From NCBI GenBank assembly GCA_907163375.1, contig CAJQUW010003042.1:1-64000 (forward strand): a stretch of 64,000 nucleotides of DNA, in the 5' to 3' direction. This DNA is from Prostheceraeus crozeri. Lineage: Eukaryota; Platyhelminthes; Polycladida; Euryleptidae. The notes beneath the pieces are model-generated. The model worked only from the letters and a program-made list of their open reading frames with translations, made no database searches and was not told the DNA's origin. This document shows positions 1-12,794 of the stretch, piece by piece. A program made the translations under genes and the position numbers. Within the stretch, counting starts at the first letter, position 1; each line of letters opens with the position of its first letter.

Positions 1-1576
1 CAGATAACAGCTTCAGAGAATGCCGATCTAAATTCTATTCAGTCACAGTTCACGATACGTTCAACAAAATTTTGCGATTTATTCACTCAGAGTCAACAGC
101 TGATTTTTCAAATTTGGCGCTGATTCTACTGGAAAATAATATTTAATTCATTTACCAAATAATTAATTTACTTGCTTAATTTTCAATACTAATTAATAAC
201 TTTCGTTGATTGAATTGAATTAACAAAAGTTATTTGTTTAAACGTTAATAATTTTAAATTCCTACCCTCCTCTTAACTCTGAACTTTTTCCTTTGTAAGG
301 TCATCGATAGTTTCTGCATGAAATAGCCACCAGTATGAAAATTGCTGGAATTACAATGTGATTGATCGACATATTGCGGAGGAATTTGATTGTGTATGAC
401 CTTCATTTAATCTTCCAAATGTAGCTCCTAAGGTTATGCTTAACTAAGAGTAAGAAATTCTGTTAGCATTAAGAGTATTGGCATGCAAAGCTTATATTCT
501 TCCACCGAAACGTACAAGTTGCTATGGTGTGCTGCCAAAACGGTCGGATTCGATATGGGGACGCTTAGACTTTGACATATCAAAAATTATGTAAATTATT
601 TAATAATTTGAACCAATACCGAAATTTTTCTAAACATGGCCAGTTCGTTAAGTCTTGTGTTCTTGCTAACTGCTACTGATGATCAAATTAACATCTATCT
701 CTTCGTGTAAAAAAATGAGGTCTTTTTTACTACAATGAACCATTGAAATGCTTCTTCAGAATCGTTATCCCGACGCAAAATGACGTTCGAATGGTCAGTT
801 TCCCGAAGTGAGGTCATTCGCCAACATCGGTGTGTCGGAGTAGCGATTCATTAAGCACAAGCAAATCTATTCTGATTCTTATTCAAAAAAAACAGAACTC
901 AAATTCTGCTAGATGAATTAAAAATTTATGATTTTAAGCCACGCTGCTATCATTGATTACCGTGCCGATACGTATGCAGATCCTAACTGTAAAAGTATGA
1001 GAAAATGATAAATGAACGATTGATTCAGAGGAGAAGCAAGTGTTCAAATCTCTTGCTAAGTGTCACCTTCAACTACACAACCGTATTTAGATAGTTTTTC
1101 TCTTTCATTTTACTGGAAGTGAAGATTAATTCAAAACGATAGCACATACTGGAACTTGGTAAGGGGCAAAAGGGAATTCCTAATGCCTTAGTGATCAGGA
1201 AAAGTGTCGTGCGGTGCTTGCGGATTGCTGTGAATTCTATCAAATTGCTTCGACGCCGTCAGATTTGAAGAATTCAGATCATTGTGCTGAAGCTTCCTCC
1301 ATAATGTTGGTCCTTCCGATCATTATTCATGAAAATAACAGCCGTGCAAAAATTCGCTCACCGGATGATTTCATCATTCTCTTCTCAGCATTCCTCACTG
1401 CATGGTGTGTTTTGCTGTATACGAAGTGATATCACAGCACGCACGCCACTCACTCACTGACTGACAGTTTGTTGTTTGCCATTTCCATTAGCAAAACGAT
1501 ACACGAATTATCTGTTCGAGAAGAAGCAAACCGTCTAATTCTTTGATTTGCCAGTTCGATGTTCTGGACAGATAAG
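1..1576. other. intergenic stretch, no feature seen
   Basis: AT-rich DNA with only short chance reading frames. I see no exon-like frame with matching splice sites, no recognisable transposon protein and no structured RNA. A 71-codon frame at 1214-1429 has no family resemblance. Confidence 0.6.
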
Positions 1577-3417
1577 AGGTAGGGGAGAATGGGATGACAT
1601 GGCAGTCACCTTCTACATCAGAATCTGTCCATTAGAAATAAAATCCGAAATATACAAAATGCAGTTTTATTCGACTACAGAGATGAAAGAAGAGGAGAGA
1701 AATGAAAACTTTTCCTAGAAGACTTTCAAAAACAATACCGGTACACATCTCAAAAAGAAGTTTTGCAGTTTTGAAAATTATTGATTTTTCTCTTAGCCCA
1801 TCATTAGTATAAAACACTACTACACATTTGCTGGTTCAATGACTTAATAGATGATGTGGATTTGTTGATGTCAATTTCTATTGCTTTGAACTGCTATTGA
1901 TTGTAACTCAATCCATAACGGTCATTCAGCAAATAAAAGGATCCATCACAATCATATTGACTACCATTACTATCTAGCCAGACCATAGCAGTATATGAGG
2001 CCTAGATTTCTGGTGTCAAGTCAAAGTGGTCCTCGTGCAAATGATCTTCAAAATGGTCTTGATAAAACTGGCCGAGAGAGAACCACAAAATGAAATTTAA
2101 TATCCGAAGTGATTTCAGCAACATCTAAAACCTAGGTTTCTGTCAAAAGCCTAGCCGAAACTCAATAGACCGACTGATAGTTTAAAAGAAGGCCTATTAG
2201 GGCCTACATCCATTAAGTGTTAAAGACTATTGACTTTCTGGCATCAACAGGTAGAAACCTTAGTAGTCCGGGAGCTAGCGCGAACTTGTGCAGGGAACGA
2301 GGTAGTACATAAAACTTTCACATAGCATAGTACACCTCTAACCTACTGCAAAACTTCGCGTCTGCCGGATCAGATCATTTGCTTTTCAGAAATAGAGAGG
2401 ATAACACAATCCTATGTATTTCCAGTGGTAAAATTGTGACATTTAAGGTGTTGACTCCATTTTTTCGAATTTTTGCTCATAAAAGTTACACAGATTGGTA
2501 TTTTGTTGAACTGGTTATTATAGAAATCATCTACAGATCATGATCTTTCAAATGAGTTATCATTCAGTGACAGAGGATGAAGTAAAGTGTGCAAACAGAC
2601 ACTTTTCGTTAAAGTATATCAACAATTTTCCTGAAATTTCTATGTTAAAATTTGCAGTTACACCAACGAAAAGTGTCTGTTTGTACACTTTACTTCATCC
2701 TCTGTCACTGAATGATAACTCATTTGAAAGATCATGATCTGTAGATGATTTCTATAATAACCAGTTCAACAAAATACCAATTTGTGTAACTTTTATGAGC
2801 AAAAATTCGAAAAAAATGGAGTCAACACCTTAAATGTCACAATTTTACCAGTGGAAATACATAGGATTGTGTTATCCTCTCTATTTCTGAAAAGCAAATG
2901 ATCTGATCCGGCAGACGCGAAGTTTTGCAGTAGGTTAGAGGTGTACTATGCTATGTGAAAGTTTTATGTACTACCTCGTTCCCTGCACAACTTCACGCTA
3001 GCTCCCGGACTATGGCTTTATACATTGCTAAACGCTTGATGACATTTTGTTTTAAAATACTTTATTATCCTGGTTTATAATCTTCTGAAACTAGGAAGTT
3101 ATGTAGGTGGACTTAAAGCAATTATGAATTGGTTGTGGTGACATTGAGATACCTTCAGTTCTGGTTGATATTTAAATGATAATTGACAGGGAAAAGAAGC
3201 TAGACTGTCACCTTATCGATGACATGGCAGTTTTTGAACTTTTTTTTGATATTCAAATTAAGAGGTCAAGATCTCCTCGCACAGAATTTTTTCCAGTATA
3301 AAGAAGTTGGGAAATGCGCTGAATGATGCGGGTGAAGCATTGTTTCTCAATTTTTTTCCATTATTAGGATGTGACAGATGATTGTGAAAAATTCTGCCAT
3401 GTCACATTCTTCCCTAC
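1577..3417. mobile_element. possible inverted-repeat transposon enclosing a fold-back
   Basis: The left end reads GTAGGGGAGAATGGGATGAC followed by ATGGCAG. The reverse complement of the right end reads GTAGGGAAGAATGTGACATG followed by GCAG. These look like imperfect terminal inverted repeats of about 28 bp around a 1.8-kb body, which contains the separate fold-back at 2264-3012. I could not find a clear target duplication and no transposase is readable, so the superfamily is unknown. It could instead be two inverted fragments of one repeat family. Confidence 0.35.
2264..3012. repeat. fold-back element with ~347-bp inverted arms
   Basis: Left arm 2264-2610 is nearly the exact reverse complement of right arm 2665-3012, with a loop of about 54 nt. 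The outer ends read TAGTCCGGGAGCTAGCG and CGCTAGCTCCCGGACTA, so a TA dinucleotide flanks both sides and could be a Tc1/mariner-type target duplication. Arms differ by only scattered substitutions, so the element is fairly young or kept similar. The right arm at about 2905-3000 resembles the outer arm of the second Penelope palindrome near 33690-33775. Read on the minus strand the two align without gaps over 30 codons. No transposase is encoded here. Confidence 0.8.
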
Positions 3418-3459
3418 TTCCATTCTGGAAACCGAAGCTGGCGCGCAGATGAATCTAAA

Positions 3460-4456
3460 GGTTCGTTAATACTTGTGCTGTGTAGTAAGTACAGCAAAAT
3501 GAGAATTTGCTGTAATGTTGTAGATGCTGCACAGCAAAAATTAATAAAGCACTGTACGACAGTGCTGTACAGCAAAGACCCTACAGCATGAGCCAAAGGG
3601 TGTCACGACACTGAGACTACAATTCATATATAAGAACATGTGAGAAATTAATTACATAATGCATTTTGTTGGGAGTATCATTGAGACGGAGAATTTTGAT
3701 TGAGATGTCCGCATGAGCTTTACTTAGGATTTAATATTAACTTGGAGCTAAATAATCTCAGTTGTGACACCGTAGAACCTACTGTTATATCAAACTGAAT
3801 TTTCTTCAATATTTAAAAGGCTATTTGTTCATCTATGCCACTAGGAATGACTTTGATGATGTCAAAGAGTCGATTTGAATTAGAAAATTTAATCATATAA
3901 ATAGCACAAACAAAAGAATTTCCAAAATGTCATTCCGAATAGCCCTTTTATTGAAAAAAATGCGATAGTAATGAAGCAAAGAAAAAATTTCGTTTACGTC
4001 GTATAGTTTGATAACAGCATAGAAATTCTGAAACTATAGAATATTCCTAATCGAATGATGCATTACTCAATTTGATCGGCCATACTTAGAATTTCGATCT
4101 CTTGGTTGACATGACCCCTTTGTAAACTGATAAAGATAAATCACACAAATGCTTGTAGCTACGAACAGATTTTATTATTTTTTCTTTGTCCATTCATTCG
4201 GTCTTCATTTGACGCACACGTTTGCTGTGTAGAAAGATTCTTGCATCGATTCTTCTACAGTATGCCGCACAGCAAAATTTGGCGTCTACGTCACTCGATC
4301 GATATTGCTGTTGAACGAATGGTTCATACTTTGACGCAGATGTGGTTCCTGCAAAAGTCTAAATTTTGCTGTACAGCTTACACGTAGGTTACGGCATTTA
4401 CGACATTTGTTGTACAGCATAGATGTTTTGCTGTACGGCATAAGTATAAACGCACC
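3460..4456. mobile_element. non-autonomous TTAA-type element with motif-rich ends
   Basis: The left end GGTTCGTTAATACTTGTGC and the reverse complement of the right end GGTGCGTTTATACTTATGC form imperfect terminal repeats. The right end is followed by TTAA; the left is preceded by TAAA, which could be a mutated TTAA. Both ends are packed with variants of the palindromic motif TGCTGTACAGCA (left about 3476-3590, right about 4215-4440), as expected for subterminal transposase-binding sites. TTAA targets are known for piggyBac and Kolobok elements, and an end starting GG fits Kolobok slightly better. No transposase is readable, so this would be a MITE-like derivative. Confidence 0.5.
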
Positions 4457-6330
4457 TTAATTCTGTGTGCACATCACTTATTCGTTCTGTGACGTCATCA
4501 AAACATATAAACATCAACAATGAAATTGATGGTGCTCTATTGCCTTCAGACACATTTCAGTGTCACTGATCACAAATCGCACTATAATTATGGTAAATAA
4601 TTAATAATAACAGTAGCTTGGCTTCAGTCTAAACTTTTTAATTCATCTTGCATGATTTTGGTTTTTTTGTTTAAGTATCTGCATACATTCGATGTACTTA
4701 AAATCTTGATCAAAATACTGCTTGGCGTCGGAACAACGTGGGAAGAAAGGATTCCCTAATTGCACCCAATAAAATTACTTGCTAATAACTGATTAGGACT
4801 ATGATGATTATTCAAACGAATACTTTCGTCGGAATAGCTTCACTATTTAGTTATGGCTACTCGCACCGACGTTTGCGTCGGAATAACCGCGCCTCAATGT
4901 CTCGGTTATTCACACGCTGCGATGAGTGTGAATATCCATTTAACAATAGAATCGTTATACCGACTCAACGGTGTAATGTGCGGTGCGAATAGCATCACTA
5001 TATCATCACCTATATGTAATTAGTCACTCGCACGTTGTTTTGCGTGGGAGTAAACCTGGCCATTTTCTTTTCATGTTGCGAGGTCGCTTAAACAGTCGCC
5101 TAGGTAATCAATATCACGAAATAGTTATTTAACCATCTTTGATATAGCTATGTTGCAAAAATGGATATTTGCTTCAGTTTACTTAGCAGAGCTATCTCCA
5201 AATCTGAAGAAGATATGCAAAAGATCATGATCAAATAAGTCGATAAATTTATGTAACTAGAGACATTGATAAGTGCGTTCACTTATTCATTCCAATATAT
5301 AAATTGAAACAAAACGTTTGAAGCTACAGAATTTCAATTGCAAAATTGCAAAATCAGAACACTCCTTCCAGACTCGAAGTTCATGCACAGTAGCCTATAT
5401 GTTATTATCATTATAGGCTACTGCATTAGTCAATTTTGTGATCACTGTATCACGTCGAGTTCGGGTTGTATCACCGCTTTTGAGTCAGTAGGCCATCTTG
5501 CATTGTGTATCTTCACTTAATAATGAATAGCAGCCTATAGTACGTTCTTGATCTCATTTTTCACCTTCACTGTTTCGGACATTTTTAGTGCCAGTTCTTC
5601 TGCGGATATAGAGAATATGACGACTTGCTCCTTAGGTTGCACATTCGTTGAGGACTTAATTCTTGTGACTGTTCCGCCCTGCAGTTGTTCATCTTACTTC
5701 GTTAGGCTTAATTAGTGCAATATCTCCAATTGTGTAGACCTAGTTACTGTCTAGCTACTTGGCATTAGCGTCTTTTCGTTTCTTTATTCTATGCCGCCGA
5801 ACGAACTGAATTTGGGCTTAACGGTCGATGTAGATCAATGATTTAATTCGATGTAGGACACTGACGCTTAACAATCCGCCTGGCGAACCTCATAGGTCAA
5901 GTTTTAGCATTGCATCAACAAGCTGTCTTGCTACGTCCCTTCGTGTGGAGAGAGTGTATTTCGTACGTACGCCCAGTAGTTACGGGCTAAAAGGATTTCT
6001 ATAACATTAAACAAAATTTGACGTGAATGAATTGAAAATGAGACGTGCTTAAACACGACGACCTGTTTAAACTGGTGGACTGTATACATGCATGTATGTT
6101 TCCACACCTGATTATACAGGGTTTGCAGCAGGGTGTTCAAACAAGGAGTGTTTAAACCATATGTCACCCTGTCCCTGCCAATGGCTTCTCCCCGCGATTG
6201 AAATTCCAAATGATCGATTGACACATCCATACAAGACAGTTGCACTAAAACTCCGCCATGTGCCAAAAAGGGAAGCAATGTACTTTCATTTATTACAATT
6301 TATGCTTTAGTGAATTAGTAATTTATAATA
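4457..6330. other. intergenic stretch, no gene seen
   Basis: Between about 4840 and 5050 there are several short CG-containing inverted segments (for example ACTCGCACCGACG and CGGTGCGAATAG) that may be the decayed ends of a small element. A 115-codon minus frame at 5931-6278 has no family resemblance and no convincing splice sites. Nothing else is recognisable. Confidence 0.5.
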
Positions 6331-6564
6331 TTGGATGTAAAGAGATGTACATATTTTTATATCGGCAGCACCGTCAGATCTCTGCATACGCGAATCGGAT
6401 GCTCTGTTTATATGCACCTCCAATTGAGTAAATCCAATATGGATGTAACAGTGATTGACAAATGTATTAATGTCAACAATAAACGCCTTCGAGAATTTGT
6501 GCTGATCAGAGGACTATGTCTTATAATGAAAGCACGGAGGAATGTACAGAATATCAATTACTGA
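6331..6564 (+). pseudogene. decayed Penelope-like GIY-YIG endonuclease fragment
   Basis: The 77-codon frame contains YFYIGSTVRSLHTRIG near its start, then a divergent middle, then LREFVLIRGLCLIMKARRN near its end. This matches the order of a Penelope-type GIY-YIG domain: a YIGST-R-LH-RI core, then a helix of the form LR-E---I---KP-LN. The usual EH after RI and the N of the last motif are not preserved. There is no reverse transcriptase upstream in frame. I read it as a truncated remnant of a Penelope-like retroelement distinct from the copies at 28.5-33.7 kb. Confidence 0.5.
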
Positions 6565-7267
6565 TTTTTGAAATTTGATGCCTTTTTTATCATTTATTTG
6601 TTTCACGAGGCTGTCTTAACGGTTCAAATTTGCAATATAGCATCAGTTTGCAACTATTTCTTTTTACAGTTTGGCTTAAATAAGCATGTGATTCAAGATG
6701 AATCGAAAAGAAGCTCACCTTAGAAATAAATGCATCACCATTCGGTTACGTTTCCATGATGTCCCTGCATTTCACGAACGACATTCCAGATGTAAGTTTT
6801 TTTATCACGATTTTTATCATCATTTGTAGGCTTCTTTATCATGCTTTTGAATTCTGTCGCTTCATTTCGCCTTCAAGATTTCTATCTTTGTTTTGTCTTC
6901 AAGGTGATTGTGAACCGGCCCTTTTCGAGTGTGATAAGACACTCATTTATCTTCGATCACTAGCCTCAGCAAAGGAGTAATTCATGCTTTGTCATGTCGT
7001 GTCATAACAGCTTCGCGCCTAGGAAGGATACTCTAAGCATCAAAAACACAGTGTAAAACGCTTGACACTTTTGTTAGCATCGAATGCTTGACATAGACTT
7101 CTCAAAATGATATTGAATTCAGTCGACGTAGAAAATTAACAATCTATATTATTTCGTCAGTAATCAAACTGAGTCTTCACTATCACCATCAGCTTAATAG
7201 GCATTTGTAGGACTGAAGGAAAACGTTGAGAGTGGTGGTCCAATGTCTACATGGAATTGGGAAGCCT

Positions 7268-7715
7268 CTACCAACTGTTCCGAGAACCATATTTGACCCA
7301 AAACAGAATTCCCACTGTTAAGTTTGATCCAAAGATGTTCGTATTTTGATCATTGAAGTCGCCCATTATGGTGAAATTTGTCTCATGATAAGAATCCAAG
7401 ATAGAATCATATGTTTGAATCTGGTTATCATGAATTTCACGATGAGTGCATGCAGGCAATTGTGGAGGCACGTGTGGACTCCATACAGAAAAGTTCAAAT
7501 CCGGCAAACGAATATAGAGGCATTCAGTTCCAATTATGCTTGGCTGTAGAAATCTGATTGGCTTCAGTGACTCATGAGCATAGATGCAGACGCTTCCACT
7601 AGCACGTGAAGAGTGATCTGAATGAAGTATGACATCATTTTAATTTGAAACACAATTCTCCGGGATATCACTTGAGCCAGGTCTCAGTAACGCCTGCTAT
7701 TGCAGGGGAAAGATT
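7268..7715 (-). pseudogene. LINE apurinic endonuclease domain remnant (CR1/L2-like)
   Basis: Read on the minus strand, with frame changes, the order is AGVTETWL near 7700, then SGSVCIYAHESLKPIRF, then ECLYIRL, then FTIMGDFND near 7350. This is the exonuclease-endonuclease-phosphatase fold of non-LTR retrotransposons: an ETWL motif, a glycine-rich strand, the E-LWI strand and the catalytic GDFN. Several frameshifts and stops show that it is dead. It lies downstream, on the same strand, of an ORF1-like fragment at 7815-7966, matching the normal 5'-3' order in CR1/L2 LINEs. The reverse transcriptase part is not found here. Confidence 0.65.
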
Positions 7716-7814
7716 GTTAATCACGATGCGGGGTTCATCATACTTTTGGAACAAAGATCAGGTGTTCGTTAAAAGAATTGATGGGCATTTAGGGCTTGTT
7801 AAAATCAGCCTTGA

Positions 7815-7966
7815 AAATGTCTCAAGTTTTCACGAGGTACGACTTCTCCCCTGTATATCACAACGTAGAAACCTTTGGCTTTTTGCTTTCGCAGTTCCTG
7901 AAACAATTTGAAATTATCACCCCGTTGTTTCTTAGTCCATTCATTATTCATGAACACCTTCCGACA
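7815..7966 (-). pseudogene. LINE ORF1 C-terminal fragment
   Basis: The minus strand encodes KVFMNNEWTKKQRGDNFKLF, followed by about 20 residues ending VIYRGEVVP. This resembles the C-terminal segment of CR1/L2-type ORF1 proteins (VFIN--LT--QR, a charged helix, then a short strand with G-IVP), which bind nucleic acid. It sits just 5' of the endonuclease remnant on the same strand, so both probably come from one insertion. A minus frame at 7944-8159 may hold more ORF1 sequence but is not distinctive. Confidence 0.45.
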
Positions 7967-8159
7967 TTTCTCTGATACCTTCAAATTCCGTGAATTTTGA
8001 AGAAATTTTGTCGTTAACTGGCGATCTCTGATCCAAACCCTCAGAGGCCGATGTTTTCACAGCTTCAAAGACACCTACAGTTGCTTGTATATCACCAATG
8101 CCTTTCGCGTGTGGGTCCACAATTTGGCGAGAAGCCGTCGCAGCCATTTCCAGTTGCAT

Positions 8160-11102
8160 TATCCGTGTATCAAGTGATAAAACATGACCGCGAATTCACT
8201 TCGCATCGCTTCAGTAGATTTAAGAACTTTAGCTTTCGATTCTTCTACACTTGAAGATATTGTATACGGTTTCAATTGAATATTGTATATGTCGTAAAGT
8301 TAATAGTTTCTATGAATTTGTTGACTGAGTCGATCGCAATTGCGGCTGATTTATTGCAGACATCAAGAACAAGAGTTGCTCTTGCAGGACAGGAATCGAA
8401 CACTAGCTCTTTTGACACTTCGACAGACAGCACAGTGCGCCATGCAGCCACGAAAGTTCATTATAGTGCATTCATATAGAAGTTTCATATAGTGCATTCT
8501 TCGGAATTCAGTGATTTCATTTGTTAAAAATGTCGTCATTAAACTACAAATACACATACACTAATATTTTCAAGTAGATTTTTTATAGTTAGTGGAGAAC
8601 TAGCAAGTAATCAACACCACATACGACGACAAAGCAGCACCACATGAATGCCTTATTCCCACGGAAGAATGGTATAATTGTGTAAGGATTGACTGACCTG
8701 CTGCCCGAGTAAACAAATTGGAGATAACCAAATCCGCAAATTTAATGTGCATGAAGCTATTTCAACTGATTCTTACACGACCGATGGTTCGAGTCCATCA
8801 ACCACAGTGTGAAGGTGGTTCTATGGTGGGTAGTGATGATTTCGAGTTGTTTTCGCTGTTGCACAATAACTTCGTGATCCTACACATTAGTAAAATGTGC
8901 CTTAGAATGGCGATTTAAGAATATGCTTATGAGCATAGAATCAAGATTCTAGTTAAAATTTTCGAAGAGTGATATACTCTATAGCCATATGCTTCCGTAA
9001 AATGAGGTAGCCTATCAACATATTGATGCATGTAGAAAATGTAGATATGCTGGCACTATCTGTTCAGGAGTTCAAAATTAAGGAGTTGTTGCGCTCGCTG
9101 TCTGAAGTATCACTGAGTTTTCCACTGTCAAATTCAGTAAAGTGTAGAAAAAGAATTCTAGTAACAAAAATGTTTGACATCTCGTATTTTCACAGATAAC
9201 GTTTCGATTACCCAATGAAAAAGAATTCGACAACATTTTCAGAGGTATTCTCATTTTTTCAAAAAATATGCCATAAAACACGTTACGAAAATGTTCATTC
9301 GCAAAAGATAATATATATGCAGTTACAGTAAACGTATATTGAGGGATACTCATTGCTCACTGATTCATTATAGTTTAGGTCTTATACTAATCTCGATATT
9401 CAGTGTTGTTAATGTGAAATTGTTCTATGTAAAAATTAGCAGTGAATCAAAATATAATCAGTTGAGTAGTCCTTATTAACATGGTTCATTTCACCTAAGT
9501 TGTCATGCATGCATATTCTGGTACATTTATTAACCTAAAGATGTTATTTACTGAATTTTCTTGAATAGAATGATCATTGATTAATCAGACTTGTAGTCAT
9601 TTTGCAAACCAGTTCACAAGCTGTATTTGAGATTAGTCTGTTGGTACATAACTTTGCATCAACGTATTTTTTCGTTTAAGACACTTCAGATGGTTCATTT
9701 TATCAATTTACTCGACGAGCAGTTTGATACTGCATATATAAGACAATTTTATTGCGAGTTGGATTTTTTCTGCTGTTGAGGGATCAAATTAAAATGACAA
9801 TCGTGCAAAACACCCCTCATCAAATTGTTCTGGTAGGTTAGTTCCCAAAAATCTTCAATTGACGGAAACAAAATAAACAATGCTGACCATCGGTCAGTTG
9901 GATTTGTTAAAGAAATCAAAAGATAATGTGCCTGCAATTGAGATTTATTGTGCTTCGGTCACAGACATCAGTTTTTGATTTTTTGAACATAAAGCAGGCA
10001 GGCCTATTGAGTTATAATTTAAGTCCATTTAGGAAGAATTCAGCGGAAAATCTTCGAAGGATTCTATTCTAAAATTCTCTAGAAATCAATATAAGTTGTC
10101 AATACCCTGTTTTCAAAATTATTAATATCAGGACAATGGCAACATTTGTTATCAGAAAGGCAATTTTTGGTCTTCTCAACAGCGCGATGCAGTCTGAGGA
10201 CAGTTCCAATGCATGCATTGCCTTCAGATATGAGTGCTACCAGGGGCGCCAGGATTGGCTCGTTTGTCGTCTGTCTTTCCTTGCCAGCCAACCGTTGCTC
10301 CGGTAGAGCGTTCTTCTCCATGTTGAAGAAGATGCTATGCAAAGACAGAAAATAGATCGTTTTATTTGTCGTAAATTGAACCTTTTAACTTTTTGCCTGA
10401 AAATGGAAACCTAATTTTTACTATATTTTAAGATTTTTAGATCATGTTTTGGCCACATTTTGAGGTTTTAGGGCATATTTGGTTACATTTAAAGCTTTCC
10501 TAGCTCATATTTTTCGATTTTTAAATCATAAAAAATTGATCTAGTTATCATGAGAAACATGTTACACGAAGTATCGGATTGTGAGTAGTGCACCATTTAC
10601 TGAGCACACTTTTACAACTCCAACTGATGTTGACAGCTCCTTGATAAGGACAATTTAGATCCAACATGAATTTCAGTTTCAGAAAGTGTTTCAGGATCTT
10701 CTCGCAAGGTTGTGTCTATGGATTTTGACTTCTATAAAATGATTGGTGTTTTTCTTTAACAATTAATTAAGTGAATAGTAAGTTATTTGCCACTCCGTAT
10801 ATTCTGAATGAAACTCAGGTGTCTCAAGTTTTGAGTCAGGCTTTCCAATGGGTGTGCATGAAACACTGGTTTATACATCGTCGTAAAACATCTTTATACA
10901 TCGTTGGATATTTATCATCGTATTTCCCATATATTAATCGCACTAGAGGCGCTTTGTTTGCATGTTTCGTATATTTTCATTTTCTACAAACACTTTCTCC
11001 ATTTCAGTAAAGAAACGGAGAGAAGAGTGATGGGGAATATACAATGAGTTGCTATGAGTAGTTATCGAGCACCAACAATGTTTGTTTTTCAACTTCACAC
11101 AG
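8160..11102. other. intergenic stretch, no gene seen
   Basis: No recognisable gene or transposon protein. A tRNA-like T arm (stem GATGG/CCATC around loop TTCGAGT) lies at 8783-8799, but no cloverleaf can be built around it. A minus frame at 10079-10342 is 87 codons and unassignable. Confidence 0.5.
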
Positions 11103-11215
11103 ATGCTGCTCGCGTGATGCTCTCTTCGCATGAGGTGTTGGAAGAATATATCAGACATTCACTTGCAACCTCTCGAGCACTGGATCAGCAGATCTGTCGA
11201 GTAGATGATCAGCAC
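11103..11215 (+). CDS. candidate internal exon of an unknown gene
   Basis: A pyrimidine-rich tract ending TTCACACAG is followed by 113 bases that stay open and end at AGCAC|GTAAGT, a strong donor. The frame gives ARVMLSSHEVLEEYIRHSLA then TSRALDQQICRVDDQH, a charged, helix-like sequence with normal amino-acid composition. It would need one base from a preceding exon and ends in phase 0. I do not recognise the protein, and no partner exon is evident nearby. Possible owners are an unrecognised small gene or an upstream exon of the BTB gene 6 kb downstream. A chance open frame between lucky splice sites is also possible. Confidence 0.3.
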
Positions 11216-11791
11216 GTAAGTCACCGACATTTGTTTTTGAGTCGTCTCTACTGTGTATTGGTTCGTTAGAGGTTGGGAATAGCTTCAATCTAAGTCTAGC
11301 AAAGATTCGACTAATTTTAATGCAGTAGACTAAGTAGTTTTTAAAACTTAGTGCATTGATTTTCAAGATATTCGTTTAAATTCGGTAATTTTGGAAAACG
11401 CAGTCAAGGTAACTTAATGTCATTATAAGCTAAGAAGATTTCTCAAATCAAATGTAAATAACGAGCAATTTGTCAATCTAAGTAAAAGTTTCAGTACATG
11501 GCGAAATGAATCGCAAAAAGTGAGCAATCTTCATCCTCCAGCGGAATTTAGCAGTGAACTTCCAGCTTGTATTCTTGAGACAAGAAATTGCTTACTGAGA
11601 AACACTTCTGCTATGACATGTTTCATGTTCAGCAATCATATCCTAAGGAATACATTTTTGATAATTGCTTACAGTTCTTTGTGTTGCTGAAATTATTGAA
11701 TTGCTAAACTTGTTTCACTCCAACACCAAAGAGATGAGATCATAAAGTAGATTGAGTGTCGACTGTCGACTCAGCTTTAGCGAACAGTAGA

Positions 11792-12224
11792 CACTATGTG
11801 ACATGCCACGCGTAATAACAGAGCACCCCAAACATCCGTGGTTAAAGACATTTTAATCTTCTACGCGCTGCACTAAGAGTCAGAAATCACTTGATCTGAT
11901 GCTGTTAAAACATGCGGAATATTTATGAATACGGGCAGGCGAGTGTTTATGGTTTACTCGTCGTCTACGGTTGTCTGCGTTGCCGCTTGAACCACGGATG
12001 AACCGCTTAGCATGTTCTGGCTTCCCTGCGCATGAAATTGAGGTCCCATCACATTGTTTAGCCTCTGATACATGCAGACATATGAGACGCAAAGTCTATT
12101 TAACAGGAATACCGACAGATGTTGCACAAATGTCACGCAAAGCCACGGATGTTTAGGGTCATGTGTAATTACGCGTGGTTTACGCGTGAATTATGCGCAA
12201 TTGAGCGTGGCATGTCACCTAGTG
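11792..12224. mobile_element. CACTA-type (EnSpm-like) MITE
   Basis: The ends are CACTATGTGACATGCCACGC and, in reverse complement, CACTAGGTGACATGCCACGC: 20-bp terminal repeats with one mismatch that start with the CACTA signature. Both sides are flanked by the dinucleotide GA. The 433-bp body encodes no transposase but carries a second inverted pair around CATCCGTGG, seen at about 11835 and 12143. Short CACTA-ended derivatives of this kind are mobilised in trans by EnSpm-family transposases. Confidence 0.75.
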
Positions 12225-12794
12225 GACTGACAGTGGATTCATCTTTTTGCGGAGATTGCGTTCCTGCGGTCCTAAAAATTATTTGAGCAGCTTTTTAAAA
12301 AGCTGAAGTATGCAAATTTACATACTACCGAGATGAAGCCGCTTTGTAAGTAGTATGAAACAAGTTGGATATGAAAAGGAATGCATATTTGTTAATAATC
12401 ACCCTAACAAAGCGGAAATTAATCTGATTATCAAGGGAATTTCATGGACAGCATTATGATGGAAGTCTTCATGAAAAAGTCTCGATCTTATTCGTGCTTT
12501 CTTGGCCAAAATTTTAAGTTTTTAATTCAATTTTCTTCGGCATGATTTCATGATTCACTAAATTCATGTTTCATTTCTTGAATCTGAATAGCGATGTGGA
12601 CCCATTTACATCTTTTGAAGTTAATTGAAATCATTGTCTTTGATTCTGTTATTTTGCTCTACCAGTGGCAGGATGCCTGTGATATGATCACGCTTGAGAA
12701 AATACTCTTGAGGTTGAGCATGAAAGTAGCAACCAATCGAATTGCTCTCCAAGGCCGTCATGACACGCAGGATCTGTAAAACACAATCATTCCT

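Noticed and set aside
8783..8799. tRNA-like T arm (GATGG-TTCGAGT-CCATC) preceded by TTACACG, as in tRNA-Val
   Set aside because: The anticodon stem, D arm and acceptor stem do not pair, so no cloverleaf forms. At best it is a decayed tRNA or SINE fragment.
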